In this document: positions 1 through 8,394 of the stretch, one piece after another | How the letters are laid out: every line of letters begins with the position of its first letter | How positions within the stretch are numbered: position 1 is the first letter of the stretch | DNA from: Conyzicola nivalis | GTDB taxonomy: Bacteria > Actinomycetota > Actinomycetes > Actinomycetales > Microbacteriaceae | Length of the DNA stretch: 64,000 nt | Direction: 5' to 3' | NCBI RefSeq assembly: GCF_014639655.1 | Contig: NZ_BMGB01000001.1 | Location: forward strand, 2,453,082-2,517,081 | Made by a program: the position numbers and the translations under genes | The notes under the pieces: generated by a model | The model's input: the letters and a program-made list of their open reading frames with translations, nothing else | Told to the model about the DNA's origin: nothing | Databases searched by the model: none

Positions 1-165
1 CTCGACGGCGAGCAGATCATGGCGCTGCTGGGACTGAAGCCCGGACGCGAGGTGGGTGAGGCCTACCGCTACCTGCTGGAACTGCGCCTCGATGAGGGAC
101 CGTTGGGGCCGGATGTCGCGGAGCAGCGGCTCAGGGCGTGGTGGGCTGAGCGCAGCGACCGCTAG
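1..165 (+). CDS. cca: CCA tRNA nucleotidyltransferase, C-terminal end (partial)
   Basis: Only the last 54 codons are present; the gene enters from the left edge and stops at TAG 163-165. The visible tail ([20 protein letters not shown], then a segment containing LRLDEGPLG) matches the C-terminal region of actinobacterial PcnB/Cca enzymes, which add the CCA end to tRNA 3' termini. The stop overlaps the stop of the convergent ino1 gene by a few bases. Location next to ino1 and the rpsF operon is usual for actinobacteria near the origin. The call rests on a short segment, so it is family-level only. Confidence 0.8.
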   Translation, partial: LDGEQIMALLGLKPGREVGEAYRYLLELRLDEGPLGPDVAEQRLRAWWAERSDR

Positions 166-1229
166 TTCTCGGCGATGAACGTCTCGAGCAGCTCGCGGGC
201 CACCGGGTCCGGGTACTGCACCGACGGGCTCTTCATGAAGTAGGCAGATGCCGCTTCGAGCGGTCCGCCGAGCCCGGCGTCGAGAGCGATCTTGGCGGCA
301 CGGATGGCATCGATGACCACCCCGGCCGAGTTGGGCGAGTCCCACACCTCGAGCTTGTACTCGAGGCTGGTCGGCGCGTTGCCGAAGCCGTGGCCCTCGA
401 GACGCACGTAGGCGAATTTGCGGTCGGTGAGCCACGGCACGTGGTCGCTGGGGCCGATGTGCACGTCATCGGCGGGCAGGTGCGCGGCGATGTTGCTCGT
501 GACGGCCTGCGTCTTCGAGATCTTCTTCGACTGCAGGCGGGAACGCTCGAGCATGTTCTTGAAGTCCATGTTGCCGCCCACGTTGAGCTGGTACGTGCGG
601 TCGAGCATCAGCCCGCGTTCCTCGAAGAGCCGGGCGAGAACGCGGTGGGTGATGGTCGCGCCCAGCTGGCTCTTGATGTCGTCGCCCACGATCGGCACAC
701 CGGCGGCGGTGAACTTGGCTGCCCACTCGGGGTCGCTCGCGATGAACACGGGGAGGGCGTTGACGAACGCGACACCGGCGTCGATGGCGGCCTGGGCGTA
801 GAACTTCGCCGCCTCGTCTGACCCGACGGGGAGGTAGCAGACCAGCACGTCGGCGCCGCTCTCGCGCAGTGCGTTCGCCACGTCGACCTGGGGCGCATCC
901 GACTCTTCGACCACCTCGCGGTAATAGCTGCCGAGTCCGTCGAGCGTCGGGCCACGCTGCACGGAGACGCCGGTGGCGCCCACCTCGGCGAACCGGTAGG
1001 TGTCGTTCTCGCTCGCCCACATCGCTTCGCAGAGGTCGGAGCCAACCTTGGCGGCGTCGACGTCGAACGCGGCAACGAACCGCATGTCGCCGATCGAGTG
1101 CGGCCCGAAACGCGTGTGCATGAGGCCGGGGACGACCGAGTCGTCGTCCGCATCGGCGTAGAAGGTGACGCCCTGAATGAGGGCGTTGGCGCAGTTTCCG
1201 ACGCCGGCGATCGCGATGCGGATGGTCAT
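162..1229 (-). CDS. ino1: Inositol-3-phosphate synthase (Ino1)
   Basis: Encodes 355 aa. The family converts glucose 6-phosphate to 1D-myo-inositol 3-phosphate with NAD, supplying phosphatidylinositol and mycothiol in actinobacteria. The N terminus [20 protein letters not shown] carries the GxGNCA dinucleotide-binding loop, and the central region contains [15 protein letters not shown] and [12 protein letters not shown], both typical of actinobacterial Ino1. The start at 1229 was chosen over an in-frame extension to 1310 because it begins exactly at the conserved MTIRIAI and has an AAGGAG ribosome site about 12 bases upstream. It is convergent with cca and divergent from the rpsF operon. Confidence 0.95.
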   Translation of the reverse strand: MTIRIAIAGVGNCANALIQGVTFYADADDDSVVPGLMHTRFGPHSIGDMRFVAAFDVDAAKVGSDLCEAMWASENDTYRFAEVGATGVSVQRGPTLDGLGSYYREVVEESDAPQVDVANALRESGADVLVCYLPVGSDEAAKFYAQAAIDAGVAFVNALPVFIASDPEWAAKFTAAGVPIVGDDIKSQLGATITHRVLARLFEERGLMLDRTYQLNVGGNMDFKNMLERSRLQSKKISKTQAVTSNIAAHLPADDVHIGPSDHVPWLTDRKFAYVRLEGHGFGNAPTSLEYKLEVWDSPNSAGVVIDAIRAAKIALDAGLGGPLEAASAYFMKSPSVQYPDPVARELLETFIAEN

Positions 1230-1244
1230 CTGTAGTGGTGCTCC

Positions 1245-1274
1245 TTGAGACATGGTGCGTGTACTGACTACACT
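1245..1274 (+). promoter_or_regulatory. Putative promoter of the rpsF-ssb-rpsR-rplI operon
   Basis: TTGAGA (1245-1250) and TACACT (1269-1274) are separated by 18 bases, resembling a housekeeping sigma promoter, and lie about 95 bases before the rpsF start. The region also has to hold the divergent ino1 promoter. This is sequence inspection only; no transcription start data exist. Confidence 0.4.
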
Positions 1275-1368
1275 AGGCAGGTTGCCCCGGTTAAATTCGC
1301 CAGGGCACACGTCAACACCCTCCTGCCACAGATCGTCTGTGGCCGTAAAGTCCGAAGGAGGTGGGTTA

Positions 1369-1773
1369 GTGACGAATCAGTACGAACTCATGGTCATCCT
1401 CGATCCAGAGATCGACGAGCGCACCGTAGCTCCCAGTCTCGACAAGTTCCTCAACGTCATCCGCAACGATGGTGGATCTATCGACAAGGTAGATGTTTGG
1501 GGCCGTCGTCGTCTCGCTTACGAGATCAACAAGAAGGCCGAAGGCATCTACGCCGTCGTCAACTTCACTGCATCCCCCGCAGCGACGACCGAGCTCGACC
1601 GCCAGCTTTCGCTCAGCGAAGCAGTCATGCGCACCAAGGTGCTGCGTGCCGAAGAGGGCTTCGCCCAGGTCGCTGCAGCCAAGAAGGCTTCTGACGAGAA
1701 GGCCGCCCGCAAGGCAGCCGCGCCGTCGAAGGCCCCCGAGGCCAAGCCCGACGCAACCGCCGCCGCCGAGTAA
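1369..1773 (+). CDS. rpsF: 30S ribosomal protein S6
   Basis: Encodes 134 aa. S6 sits on the platform of the small subunit and binds S18. The N terminus ([19 protein letters not shown]) and the segment [18 protein letters not shown] are the S6 fold hallmarks; residues after about 100 form an Ala/Lys-rich tail common in actinobacteria. GTG 1369 is chosen because GAAGGAGGT at 1354-1362 is an ideal Shine-Dalgarno; an in-frame ATG at 1252 would add a non-conserved leader. It is the first gene of the operon with ssb (2-base gap), rpsR and rplI. Confidence 0.96.
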   Translation: MTNQYELMVILDPEIDERTVAPSLDKFLNVIRNDGGSIDKVDVWGRRRLAYEINKKAEGIYAVVNFTASPAATTELDRQLSLSEAVMRTKVLRAEEGFAQVAAAKKASDEKAARKAAAPSKAPEAKPDATAAAE

Positions 1774-1775
1774 TC

Positions 1776-2288
1776 ATGGCCGGCGAAACCATAATCACGG
1801 TTGTTGGCAACCTCACCGGAGACCCCGAACTGCGTTACACGCAGAACGGACTCGCGGTTGCCAACTTCACGATCGCTTCGACGCCGCGCAATTTCGATCG
1901 CGCGACCAACGACTGGAAAGACGGAGACGCTCTGTTCCTGCGCGCAAGCGTATGGCGCGAGTTCGCCGAGCACGTCGCGGGATCCCTCACCAAGGGTTCG
2001 CGCGTCATCGCTACCGGTCGCCTGAAGCAGCGTTCGTATGAAACCAAGGAAGGCGAGAAGCGCACGAGCATCGAGCTCGAGGTCGATGAAATCGGCCCGT
2101 CGCTTCGTTACGCCACCGCCCAGGTGACCCGTGCAGCTTCATCCCGCGAAGGTGGCGGAGGAGCACGTGGTGGATCACAGCAGAGCCAGGTAGCCGAAGA
2201 GCCGTGGGCCGCTAGCGCGCCCGCAGCCGAGGCAGCCGGCGACGTGTGGAACACGCCGGGCAACTACACAGACGAAACGCCCTTCTAG
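1776..2288 (+). CDS. ssb: Single-stranded DNA-binding protein
   Basis: Encodes 170 aa. SSB coats single-stranded DNA in replication, repair and recombination. The OB fold occupies residues 1 to about 110 ([39 protein letters not shown] is the central strand region). A Gly/Gln/Ala-rich linker follows. The acidic C-terminal tip ends TDETPF, a variant of the DDxIPF/DDEPPF tip that recruits partner proteins. It lies two bases after rpsF, so translation is probably coupled, and before rpsR, the standard bacterial order. Confidence 0.96.
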   Translation: MAGETIITVVGNLTGDPELRYTQNGLAVANFTIASTPRNFDRATNDWKDGDALFLRASVWREFAEHVAGSLTKGSRVIATGRLKQRSYETKEGEKRTSIELEVDEIGPSLRYATAQVTRAASSREGGGGARGGSQQSQVAEEPWAASAPAAEAAGDVWNTPGNYTDETPF

Positions 2289-2321
2289 GCGCTCATTACT
2301 TTTTAGGAAAGAAGAAAACCC

Positions 2322-2585
2322 ATGGCTGGAAAGAGCAGCGGCGATCGCCGCAAGCCAATCCGCAAGGGCAAGGACGGCAAGAACGCCGCTCCTGCCAAGT
2401 CGATCCGCGTTGGCGTCATCGACTACAAGGATGTCGCAACCCTTCGTAAGTTCATTTCCGATCGCGGAAAGATCCGTGCTCGTCGCATCACCGGTGTCTC
2501 CGTCCAGGAGCAGCGCCTCATCGCCCGTGCCGTCAAGAACGCGCGCGAGATGGCACTGCTTCCCTACGCCGGCTCAGGCCGTTAA
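2322..2585 (+). CDS. rpsR: 30S ribosomal protein S18, zinc-ribbon-less form
   Basis: Encodes 87 aa. S18 pairs with S6 on the small subunit platform. The body [20 protein letters not shown] and [20 protein letters not shown] is clear S18. The N-terminal part, where zinc-binding S18 proteins carry a CxxC pair, reads [18 protein letters not shown] and has no cysteine at all. This is therefore the C-minus form, at the main ssb-rplI locus rather than at an accessory zinc-controlled locus. AGGAAAG about 12 bases before the start serves as ribosome site. Confidence 0.95.
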   Translation: MAGKSSGDRRKPIRKGKDGKNAAPAKSIRVGVIDYKDVATLRKFISDRGKIRARRITGVSVQEQRLIARAVKNAREMALLPYAGSGR

Positions 2586-2596
2586 GGAGCATTGAT

Positions 2597-3049
2597 ATGT
2601 CCAAGTTGATCCTCACGCACGAGGTCACCGGCCTCGGTGCCCCCGGAGACGTCGTCGACGTCAAGAACGGTTTCGCTCGCAACTACCTCATCCCCCAGGG
2701 CTTCGCCGTGGCGTGGACCCGTGGTGGAGAGAAGCAGATCGATTCCATCAAGGCAGCCCGCTCTGCCCGCGAGCACGCCACCCTCGAAGAGGCGCTCGAC
2801 CTGAAGGCCCGCCTTCAGGCAACGACCGTCACCCTCACGGTCAAGACCGGAGACGGTGGCCGCCTGTTCGGTTCCGTCAAGACGTCTGACATCGCCGACG
2901 CTGTGGCCGCTGCCGGCCTCGGCGGCGTCGACAAGCGCAAGATCGAGCTCTCCGCTCCGATCAAGGTGACGGGCACCCACGAGGCGACAGTCCGCCTTCG
3001 TGACGACCTCGTCGCCACCATCACGTTGAATGTGGTCAGCGCGAAATAG
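2597..3049 (+). CDS. rplI: 50S ribosomal protein L9
   Basis: Encodes 150 aa, the usual length for L9, which bridges the L1 stalk base and limits forward slippage. The N-terminal rRNA-binding domain ([34 protein letters not shown]) is followed by the long connecting helix and the C-terminal domain ([14 protein letters not shown]). AAGGAG lies upstream of the ATG. It is the last gene of the operon and is followed by a strong intrinsic terminator. Confidence 0.97.
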   Translation: MSKLILTHEVTGLGAPGDVVDVKNGFARNYLIPQGFAVAWTRGGEKQIDSIKAARSAREHATLEEALDLKARLQATTVTLTVKTGDGGRLFGSVKTSDIADAVAAAGLGGVDKRKIELSAPIKVTGTHEATVRLRDDLVATITLNVVSAK

Positions 3050-3060
3050 CTTCACCTCAA

Positions 3061-3105
3061 GAGGTGGTTGTCGCGGCCGGAAGGCCCGCGGCAACCACCT
3101 TTTTT
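3061..3105 (+). terminator. Intrinsic terminator after rplI
   Basis: A near-perfect hairpin (AGGTGGTTGTCGCGG pairing with CCGCGGCAACCACCT, one G-U pair and small internal mismatch) is followed by six T residues at about 3099-3105. It closes the rpsF-ssb-rpsR-rplI operon. Confidence 0.85.
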
Positions 3106-3488
3106 GCGCCCGAAGTCAAGAGCTTTGTGCACAGGGCGCGAGAATTTAACACAACCTTCAACGTCTACTGTAAACATGTTTCTACACACACCATGTGAAA
3201 AGATAAACAGCTGATCAGAGGCCATTTAGCAGAATAAATTGATTAGTTACTAACAGTTCGTTCCACAGGTTGCACACACAACTTCCGGCGTTTCCCGTCC
3301 TGATTCCACAGGGTTGTCCACAGGGATGTTTTGCGGCCCGACTGACACCTCCATATCGTGAGGTCCGGGTGGAAGACGCCCGTCGGGCTGAGGGGAGCCC
3401 GGGTGGATAACCGGACGCGCCGGGCTGGATGCGCGATTGTCGGAAGCCACCGCTAGAACTAGAAGCAACACCACGATTGGGAGCTCAC
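3106..3488. other. AT-rich intergenic region with DnaA-box-like sites upstream of dnaB
   Basis: This 383-bp gap is the largest in the window. About 3136-3262 is strikingly AT-rich for this genome. It contains TTGTGCACA (3125-3133) and TTGTCCACA (3314-3322), the second being an exact actinobacterial DnaA box, plus further CCACAGG cores at 3263-3269 and 3306-3312, all in the same orientation. No credible protein gene lies in it. It presumably holds the dnaB promoter; a DnaA-binding or titration role is inference. Confidence 0.5.
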
Positions 3489-4871
3489 GTGTCTATTGCA
3501 CACCTCGGACTAGCCGGCGATACCGGCCGGAGCGACACCCGTGGCGGCGACCGTGACAGGGTCCCCCCGCACGACCTGCTCGCCGAACAGAGCGCCATCG
3601 GCGGCATGCTGCTCAGCAAAGACGCGGTGGCAGACGTAGTAGAGGTCGTCCGAGGGGTCGACTTCTACATTCCCAAGCACGAGATCATCTTCGACGCGAT
3701 CCTCTCGCTCTACTCCCACGGCGAGCCCACCGACGTCATCGCGGTCACCGACGAACTGACCAAGACGGGCGAACTGCAGCGGGCCGGCGGCGCCGAGTAC
3801 CTGCACACGCTCACCGGGCTCGTGCCGACCGCGGCCAACGCCGGCTTCTACTCGATGATCGTCACCGAGAAGGCCGTGCTGAGACGCCTCGTCGAGGCCG
3901 GCACCCGCATCGTGCAGATGGGATACGCGAGTGAGGGCGAGGTCGTCGACCTCGTCAACAACGCCCAGGCCGAGATCTACGCGGTCAACGGCGGAGTCGA
4001 GACCGAAGACTACGTGCCGCTTTCCGACGCCGTCACCGCGGCCGTCGACGAGATCGAGGCGGCCAAGGGGCGCGACGGCCAGATGATCGGTGTGCCCACC
4101 GGATTCGCCCAGCTCGACGCTCTCACCAACGGCTTGCACCCGGGCCAGATGATCATTCTCGCCGCCCGCCCCGCCATCGGTAAGTCCACGCTCGCGCTCG
4201 ACTTCGCACGGGCGGCCGCCATTCACAACGACATGCCCGTGGTGGTCTTCTCGCTCGAAATGGGACGCAGTGAGATCGCCATGCGCCTACTGTCGGCCGA
4301 GGCATCCGTACCCCTGCAGTCCATGCGCAAGGGAACCGTGCACTCGCAGGACTGGACCACGATCGCCCAGACCCGGGGCCGCATCAACGACGCTCCGCTC
4401 TACATCGACGACTCCCCCAACATGACGCTCGTCGAGATCCGCGCCAAGTGCCGCCGACTCAAGCAACGCGTCGGCCTGAAGATGGTCATCATCGACTACC
4501 TGCAGCTCATGACCAGCGGTAAGAAGGTCGAGTCGCGCCAGCAAGAGGTCTCGGAGTTCTCGCGTGCGCTCAAGCTGCTCGCGAAAGAGATCGGCGTGCC
4601 GGTCATCGCCATCAGCCAGCTGAACCGTGGACCCGAGCAGCGTGCAGACAAGAAGCCCGCGCTTTCCGACCTGCGCGAGTCGGGTTCGCTCGAGCAAGAC
4701 GCCGACATGGTGATCCTGCTGCACCGCGAAAGCGCCTACGAAAAAGACAGCCCCCGCGCCGGCGAGGCCGACCTGATCATCGCGAAGCACCGCAACGGCC
4801 CCACCGACACGCTCACCATCGGCTTCCACGGCCACTTCTCGCGCTTCGTCGACCTGCCGCCGGGGGCCTGA
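3489..4871 (+). CDS. dnaB: Replicative DNA helicase DnaB
   Basis: Encodes 460 aa, normal for an intein-free DnaB. The hexameric helicase unwinds the parental duplex at replication forks. The N-terminal domain begins VPPHDLLAEQSAIGGMLLS; the RecA-like core contains Walker A (AARPAIGKSTLALDFA, about residues 224-240), Walker B (KMVIIDYLQLM) and the arginine-finger region SDLRESGSLEQDADMV. GTG 3489 (VSIAHLGLAG) is preferred to an ATG at 3429 because TTGGGAG lies five bases upstream and homologues start this way. It follows an unusual AT-rich upstream region. Confidence 0.96.
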   Translation: MSIAHLGLAGDTGRSDTRGGDRDRVPPHDLLAEQSAIGGMLLSKDAVADVVEVVRGVDFYIPKHEIIFDAILSLYSHGEPTDVIAVTDELTKTGELQRAGGAEYLHTLTGLVPTAANAGFYSMIVTEKAVLRRLVEAGTRIVQMGYASEGEVVDLVNNAQAEIYAVNGGVETEDYVPLSDAVTAAVDEIEAAKGRDGQMIGVPTGFAQLDALTNGLHPGQMIILAARPAIGKSTLALDFARAAAIHNDMPVVVFSLEMGRSEIAMRLLSAEASVPLQSMRKGTVHSQDWTTIAQTRGRINDAPLYIDDSPNMTLVEIRAKCRRLKQRVGLKMVIIDYLQLMTSGKKVESRQQEVSEFSRALKLLAKEIGVPVIAISQLNRGPEQRADKKPALSDLRESGSLEQDADMVILLHRESAYEKDSPRAGEADLIIAKHRNGPTDTLTIGFHGHFSRFVDLPPGA

Positions 4872-4945
4872 CCCGCGGCACACAGATACGCCGCTGTCGC
4901 GTGGCGTAAAGTTGCCTATGAGCCAGTCGGAAAGAGGTCGCTCCC

Positions 4946-5590
4946 GTGTCTTCCCCTGACGACAAGCACGACAAGCAGGTGTACGCCGGCCGCTACTGGC
5001 CGTGGGTGCTGTTGCGTGCGCTCCCGGCGATCGTCGTCGCCGTCGTCATCACCTTCAGCCAGGACCACTCTGCCCGCCTCGGGTTCGCGATGTTCGGCGT
5101 GCTGGCCCTCCTTGGAAGCGCCGCCGTGCTGCTGGGCGCCCTGCGCGCCCTCGAGCCGGGCATCGCGCGCTGGTGCTTCGTCGTGCAGGGTCTTCTCGGC
5201 ATCGTCCTCGGAGCGATCGCGCTCTTCTCCGGCTCGGCCGGGCTGCCGTTCCTCGTTTTCCTGGTGAGCGCCTTCGCCGTGCTCACCGGTTTCCTCGAGC
5301 TGTACAGCGGGCTGCGCGCGCGGGGCCGCGACGACTCGGCGCGCGACTGGTTGTTCGCCGGTGCGCTCACGGTCGTCCTCGGTGTCGTCGCGCTCGTCGT
5401 GCCGCCCGACTACAACCAGCCCTTCACCGGCCCCGACGGCGTCGAACGCGCCCTCACGGCCTCGATCATCCTCGTCGGGATCCTCGGCGCCTACGCCGCC
5501 ATCCTCGGCGTCTTCCTTGTTATAGCCGGGCTCAGCCTCAAGTGGGCTCCCCGGGCGGTGGCGGCTACAGCCGCGGAAAGCGGCAGTTAA
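4946..5590 (+). CDS. Six-helix membrane protein, HdeD/DUF308-like
   Basis: Encodes 214 aa with about six hydrophobic segments (approximate residues 21-38, 46-67, 76-95, 99-122, 132-151, 172-198) and a short charged N terminus. The helix pairs with internal similarity resemble the HdeD/DUF308 family of small membrane proteins, whose biochemical role is poorly known. GTG 4946 has GGAAAGAGG nine bases upstream. The next small membrane gene starts one base after its stop, so the two form an operon. Function cannot be stated. Confidence 0.7.
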   Translation: MSSPDDKHDKQVYAGRYWPWVLLRALPAIVVAVVITFSQDHSARLGFAMFGVLALLGSAAVLLGALRALEPGIARWCFVVQGLLGIVLGAIALFSGSAGLPFLVFLVSAFAVLTGFLELYSGLRARGRDDSARDWLFAGALTVVLGVVALVVPPDYNQPFTGPDGVERALTASIILVGILGAYAAILGVFLVIAGLSLKWAPRAVAATAAESGS

Positions 5591-5591
5591 A

Positions 5592-5837
5592 GTGGTAAAG
5601 CCCAGCAGAAAAGACCGCACGAAGCCGGTCGAGCTCCTCGTCTTGTCGGGCGTCATGGCCGTGTTCACGGGACTTATCGCGCTGATGTCGACGCGCGACA
5701 TCGTGCTCTCGCTCATCTTCTTCGGCATCGCGTTCGTCGTGGTGCTCGTGGTGCTCGCGATGCTCGTGCTCGCGGTGCGCCCCGACGGCGACGAGCTGAT
5801 CGACCTCGACGAGCAGAACCACCCCGAGGGCCACTAG
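5592..5837 (+). CDS. Small two-helix membrane protein, unknown
   Basis: Encodes 81 aa. Two hydrophobic segments (about residues 14-30 and 36-62) are flanked by a basic N terminus (MVKPSRKDRTKP) and an acidic C terminus (PDGDELIDLDEQ), so both ends are probably cytoplasmic. GTG 5592 starts one base after the preceding stop, indicating translational coupling with the DUF308-like protein. No catalytic motif is visible and I do not recognise a function. Confidence 0.7.
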   Translation: MVKPSRKDRTKPVELLVLSGVMAVFTGLIALMSTRDIVLSLIFFGIAFVVVLVVLAMLVLAVRPDGDELIDLDEQNHPEGH

Positions 5838-5884
5838 CTCTCCCGCCGGTTCTCGCAACTATCCGGCCGGCCGCCAAGTTCGGC

Positions 5885-5967
5885 ATTCAGGACGAACAGC
5901 CTCCGCGTGGTGCGCGGGCGCCGGAAACTCGCGGGCGGCGCGTCGCACCGGGCCATCCGTCCTGAAT
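5885..5967. repeat. Inverted-repeat element, 10-bp perfect ends
   Basis: ATTCAGGACG (5885-5894) and CGTCCTGAAT (5958-5967) are perfect inverted repeats enclosing a GC-rich centre with further self-complementarity. It lies in the convergent gap between the small membrane protein and purB, immediately before a second larger hairpin. No coding potential seen. Confidence 0.5.
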
Positions 5968-5980
5968 CACGAACGCGCGG

Positions 5981-6086
5981 TCTCGCAACTCAGGCAGAAT
6001 CGCGGATGCCACGGGGCGCGCTCCGGGGGATCCCCCGGAAACCGGCCCCGCGGCATCCGCGGATTTTTTCTGCCTGAGTTGCGAGA
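5981..6086. repeat. Nested triple hairpin with embedded terminator
   Basis: The outer arms TCTCGCAACTCAGGCAGAA (5981-5999) and its exact complement at 6068-6086 enclose a second stem (6001-6017 with 6045-6061, one mismatch) and a central 18-base palindrome TCCGGGGGATCCCCCGGA (6022-6039). A T-run at 6064-6069 after the second stem would make an intrinsic terminator for the plus-strand operon ending at 5837. TCTCGCAACT also occurs at 5853-5862, suggesting a repeated arm. Confidence 0.6.
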
Positions 6087-6093
6087 GGGGGAG

Positions 6094-7479
6094 CTAGTTC
6101 TCGATGAAGCCGACGAGGGCGCTGGCCAGTCCCGCGTAGCCCGCGGGGGTCAGCGTGCGCAAGCGGTCCTTGGCGTCCTGGCCGATGTCGAGGGCGTCGA
6201 TGAACTCGACGAGCTCGGTCTGGCCGATGCGGCGCCCGCGGGTGAGCTCCTTGAGCATCGCGTAGGGGTCGCTGATCGACGAGCGGCCGGCCGTGATCTC
6301 GGCGCGGATGACGGTCTGGATGGCCTCGCCGAGGATCTCCCAGTTGCCGTCGAGGTCGGCGGCCAGCGTCTCGGTGTCGATGCTGAACTCGCTCAGGCCG
6401 CGGCCGAGGTTGTCCATGGCGAGCATCGAGTGGCCGATCGCGACGCCCACGTTGCGCTGCGTCGTGGAGTCGGTGAGGTCGCGCTGCAGGCGCGAGGTGA
6501 CCAGGGTCTGCGACAGCGACTCGAGCAGGGCGCTCGACAGCTCGAGATTCGCCTCGGCGTTCTCGAAGCGGATCGGGTTGATCTTGTGCGGCATGGTGGA
6601 TGATCCGGTGGCGCCGGCCTGCGGGATCTGGGTGAAATAGCCCATCGAGATGTAGGTCCAGATGTCGGTGCACAGGTTGTGCAGCACCCGGTTGGCGTGG
6701 CTCATGCGCTGGTAGAGCTCGGCCTGCCAGTCGTGCGACTCGATCTGGGTGGTGAGCGGGTTCCAGTCGAGGCCGAGGCCGGTGACGAACTCGCGCGAGA
6801 TGGCCGGCCAGTCCTGACCGGCGTCGGCGGCCACGTGCGCGGCGAAAGTGCCGGTGGCGCCGCTGAACTTGCCGAGGTACTCGGTGCCCTCGGTCTGGGC
6901 GAAGATGCGCTCGAGGCGGTAGACGAAGACGGCGAACTCCTTGCCGACCGTCGTCGGGGTGGCGGGCTGCCCGTGCGTGTGGGCGAGCATCGGTACGTCG
7001 CGGTGCTCGACCGACAGTTCGCGCAGCTTCTCGATGATGCCGGCGAGCCGGGGCATCCAGACCTCGCGCACGGCCGAGCCGATCGTGAGCGCGTACGACA
7101 GGTTGTTGATGTCTTCGCTCGTGCAGGCGAAGTGGGTGAGTTCGGCGACGTCGTTCAGGCCGAGGTCGGCGAGCTTGTGGCGGACGAGGTACTCGACGGC
7201 CTTCACGTCGTGGCGTGTGGTGGCCTCGAGGGTCGCCAGCTCGTCGATCTCGGGCTGGCCGAAGTCGGCGGCCAGCGCCCGCAGCGAGCGGGCCTCCTCG
7301 AGCGTGAGGCGGCGCGAGCCGAAGAGCTCGTGGTCGGTGAGGTAGAGCAGCCACTCGACCTCGACGTGCACGCGCGCGCGGTTCAGCCCGGCTTCGGAGA
7401 GGAACTCACCGAGACCCGTGACGGAGGCCTTGTAGCGGCCGTCGAGCGGGCTGAGGGGTTGTTCTGGCAGTGGACTCAT
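6094..7479 (-). CDS. purB: Adenylosuccinate lyase
   Basis: Encodes 461 aa. PurB cleaves SAICAR and adenylosuccinate, two fumarate-releasing steps in purine synthesis. It is the long E. coli-like subtype: N terminus PLSPLDGRYKASVTGLGE, the TSEDINNLSYAL and AHTHGQPATPTTVGKE segments, and the superfamily signature GSSTMPHKINPI at about residues 291-302. The ATG at 7479 overlaps the TGA of the upstream phosphatase gene (ATGA), so the pair is co-translated. A much longer same-frame reading upstream is a shadow and was excluded. Confidence 0.96.
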   Translation of the reverse strand: MSPLPEQPLSPLDGRYKASVTGLGEFLSEAGLNRARVHVEVEWLLYLTDHELFGSRRLTLEEARSLRALAADFGQPEIDELATLEATTRHDVKAVEYLVRHKLADLGLNDVAELTHFACTSEDINNLSYALTIGSAVREVWMPRLAGIIEKLRELSVEHRDVPMLAHTHGQPATPTTVGKEFAVFVYRLERIFAQTEGTEYLGKFSGATGTFAAHVAADAGQDWPAISREFVTGLGLDWNPLTTQIESHDWQAELYQRMSHANRVLHNLCTDIWTYISMGYFTQIPQAGATGSSTMPHKINPIRFENAEANLELSSALLESLSQTLVTSRLQRDLTDSTTQRNVGVAIGHSMLAMDNLGRGLSEFSIDTETLAADLDGNWEILGEAIQTVIRAEITAGRSSISDPYAMLKELTRGRRIGQTELVEFIDALDIGQDAKDRLRTLTPAGYAGLASALVGFIEN

Positions 7480-7997
7480 TTGACACCCTGAATTCCTGGT
7501 TTGATCTGGCGGAAAAGCGCCGAGCTCGCGTGTTCGATCGAGGCGAGGACCTGGTCGAAGAACGCGGCGTCGGAGTAGTACGGGTCGGGCACGTCGAGCT
7601 GGCTCGACTGGTCTTTGTCGAAGGAGAGCAGCAGCTGCACCTTCGACCGGTCGTGGTCGGTCGACGCCCACGCCTTGAGAATCCGCTCCTGGCTGTGGTC
7701 GAAGACGACGACGAGGTCGAGTTCGCCGAACCAGTCGGGGTTGAACTGCTTGGCGCGGTGTTGCGAGCCGTCGTAACCGCGGCCGGCCAGCGCGTCGAGG
7801 GTGCGTTCGTCCGAGCGCTCCCCCACGTGCCAGTCGCCGGTTCCGGCCGACATCACCGCGATGCGGCCCTCGAGGCCCGACTTCTTGATGAGGTCGGTGA
7901 ACACGACCTCGGCCATCGGCGAGCGGCAGATGTTGCCGGTGCACACGAAACAGAGCCTGAAGAGCGCCGACTCGTCGAAGATGCGCTCGAAACTCAT
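7476..7997 (-). CDS. Low-molecular-weight protein-tyrosine phosphatase
   Basis: Encodes 173 aa. The CX5R active-site loop CTGNICRS starts at Cys19 and ends at Arg25, and the general-acid region is DVPDPYYSD near the C terminus, both diagnostic for this fold. These enzymes dephosphorylate phosphotyrosine proteins, and some relatives act on arginine phosphate or in exopolysaccharide control; the substrate here is unknown. The start MSFERIFDES was taken because upstream in-frame sequence is not conserved in character. It overlaps purB by four bases. Confidence 0.88.
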   Translation of the reverse strand: MSFERIFDESALFRLCFVCTGNICRSPMAEVVFTDLIKKSGLEGRIAVMSAGTGDWHVGERSDERTLDALAGRGYDGSQHRAKQFNPDWFGELDLVVVFDHSQERILKAWASTDHDRSKVQLLLSFDKDQSSQLDVPDPYYSDAAFFDQVLASIEHASSALFRQIKPGIQGVK

Positions 7998-8109
7998 GCG
8001 CCCATTGTCGCGTAGATTCCCCTCCCCCACAGCGCGGAGAAGAGGGGCGGATGCCACGGACCGTTCTCTCCCGGCCGGGGCGGCCCTGCCGACCACCGAG
8101 TATGTACCC

Positions 8110-8394
8110 GTGATCCTCGATTCCGCGTCGCTCCTCGACCCCGCGCAGCTCGAGGCGCGCCACGCGCTCTCGGCCCAGCTCGCCACTCTCGCGCGCGCGC
8201 TGGCCCAGCTCGAGCGGGCCCGCGCCGGGGTGCCGCCGGGAGCCCCGAGCGACCGGTGGCGCGGTCCCGCCCAGTCGGCCTACGGCTCGAGCGTGCGCCA
8301 GCTGGGGGCGCAGCTCGACCAGGCGATCGACGCCGTCCGTTCGGCGAAGCGGTGCACGGCGCGCGCCCTCGCGACTATGGCGTCCCGTGGCTGA
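8110..8394 (+). CDS. WXG100-like small helical protein
   Basis: Encodes 94 aa from GTG 8110. It is almost entirely predicted helix, with a central turn DRWRGPAQSAYGS that carries a WxG motif (W-R-G) flanked by two amphipathic helices. Length and motif position fit the WXG100/ESX-secreted superfamily of helical hairpin proteins. It overlaps the next gene by eight bases, so the two are coupled and their products may act together. No type VII secretion ATPase is present in this window. Start codon choice is moderate because no strong ribosome site is visible. Confidence 0.6.
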   Translation: MILDSASLLDPAQLEARHALSAQLATLARALAQLERARAGVPPGAPSDRWRGPAQSAYGSSVRQLGAQLDQAIDAVRSAKRCTARALATMASRG

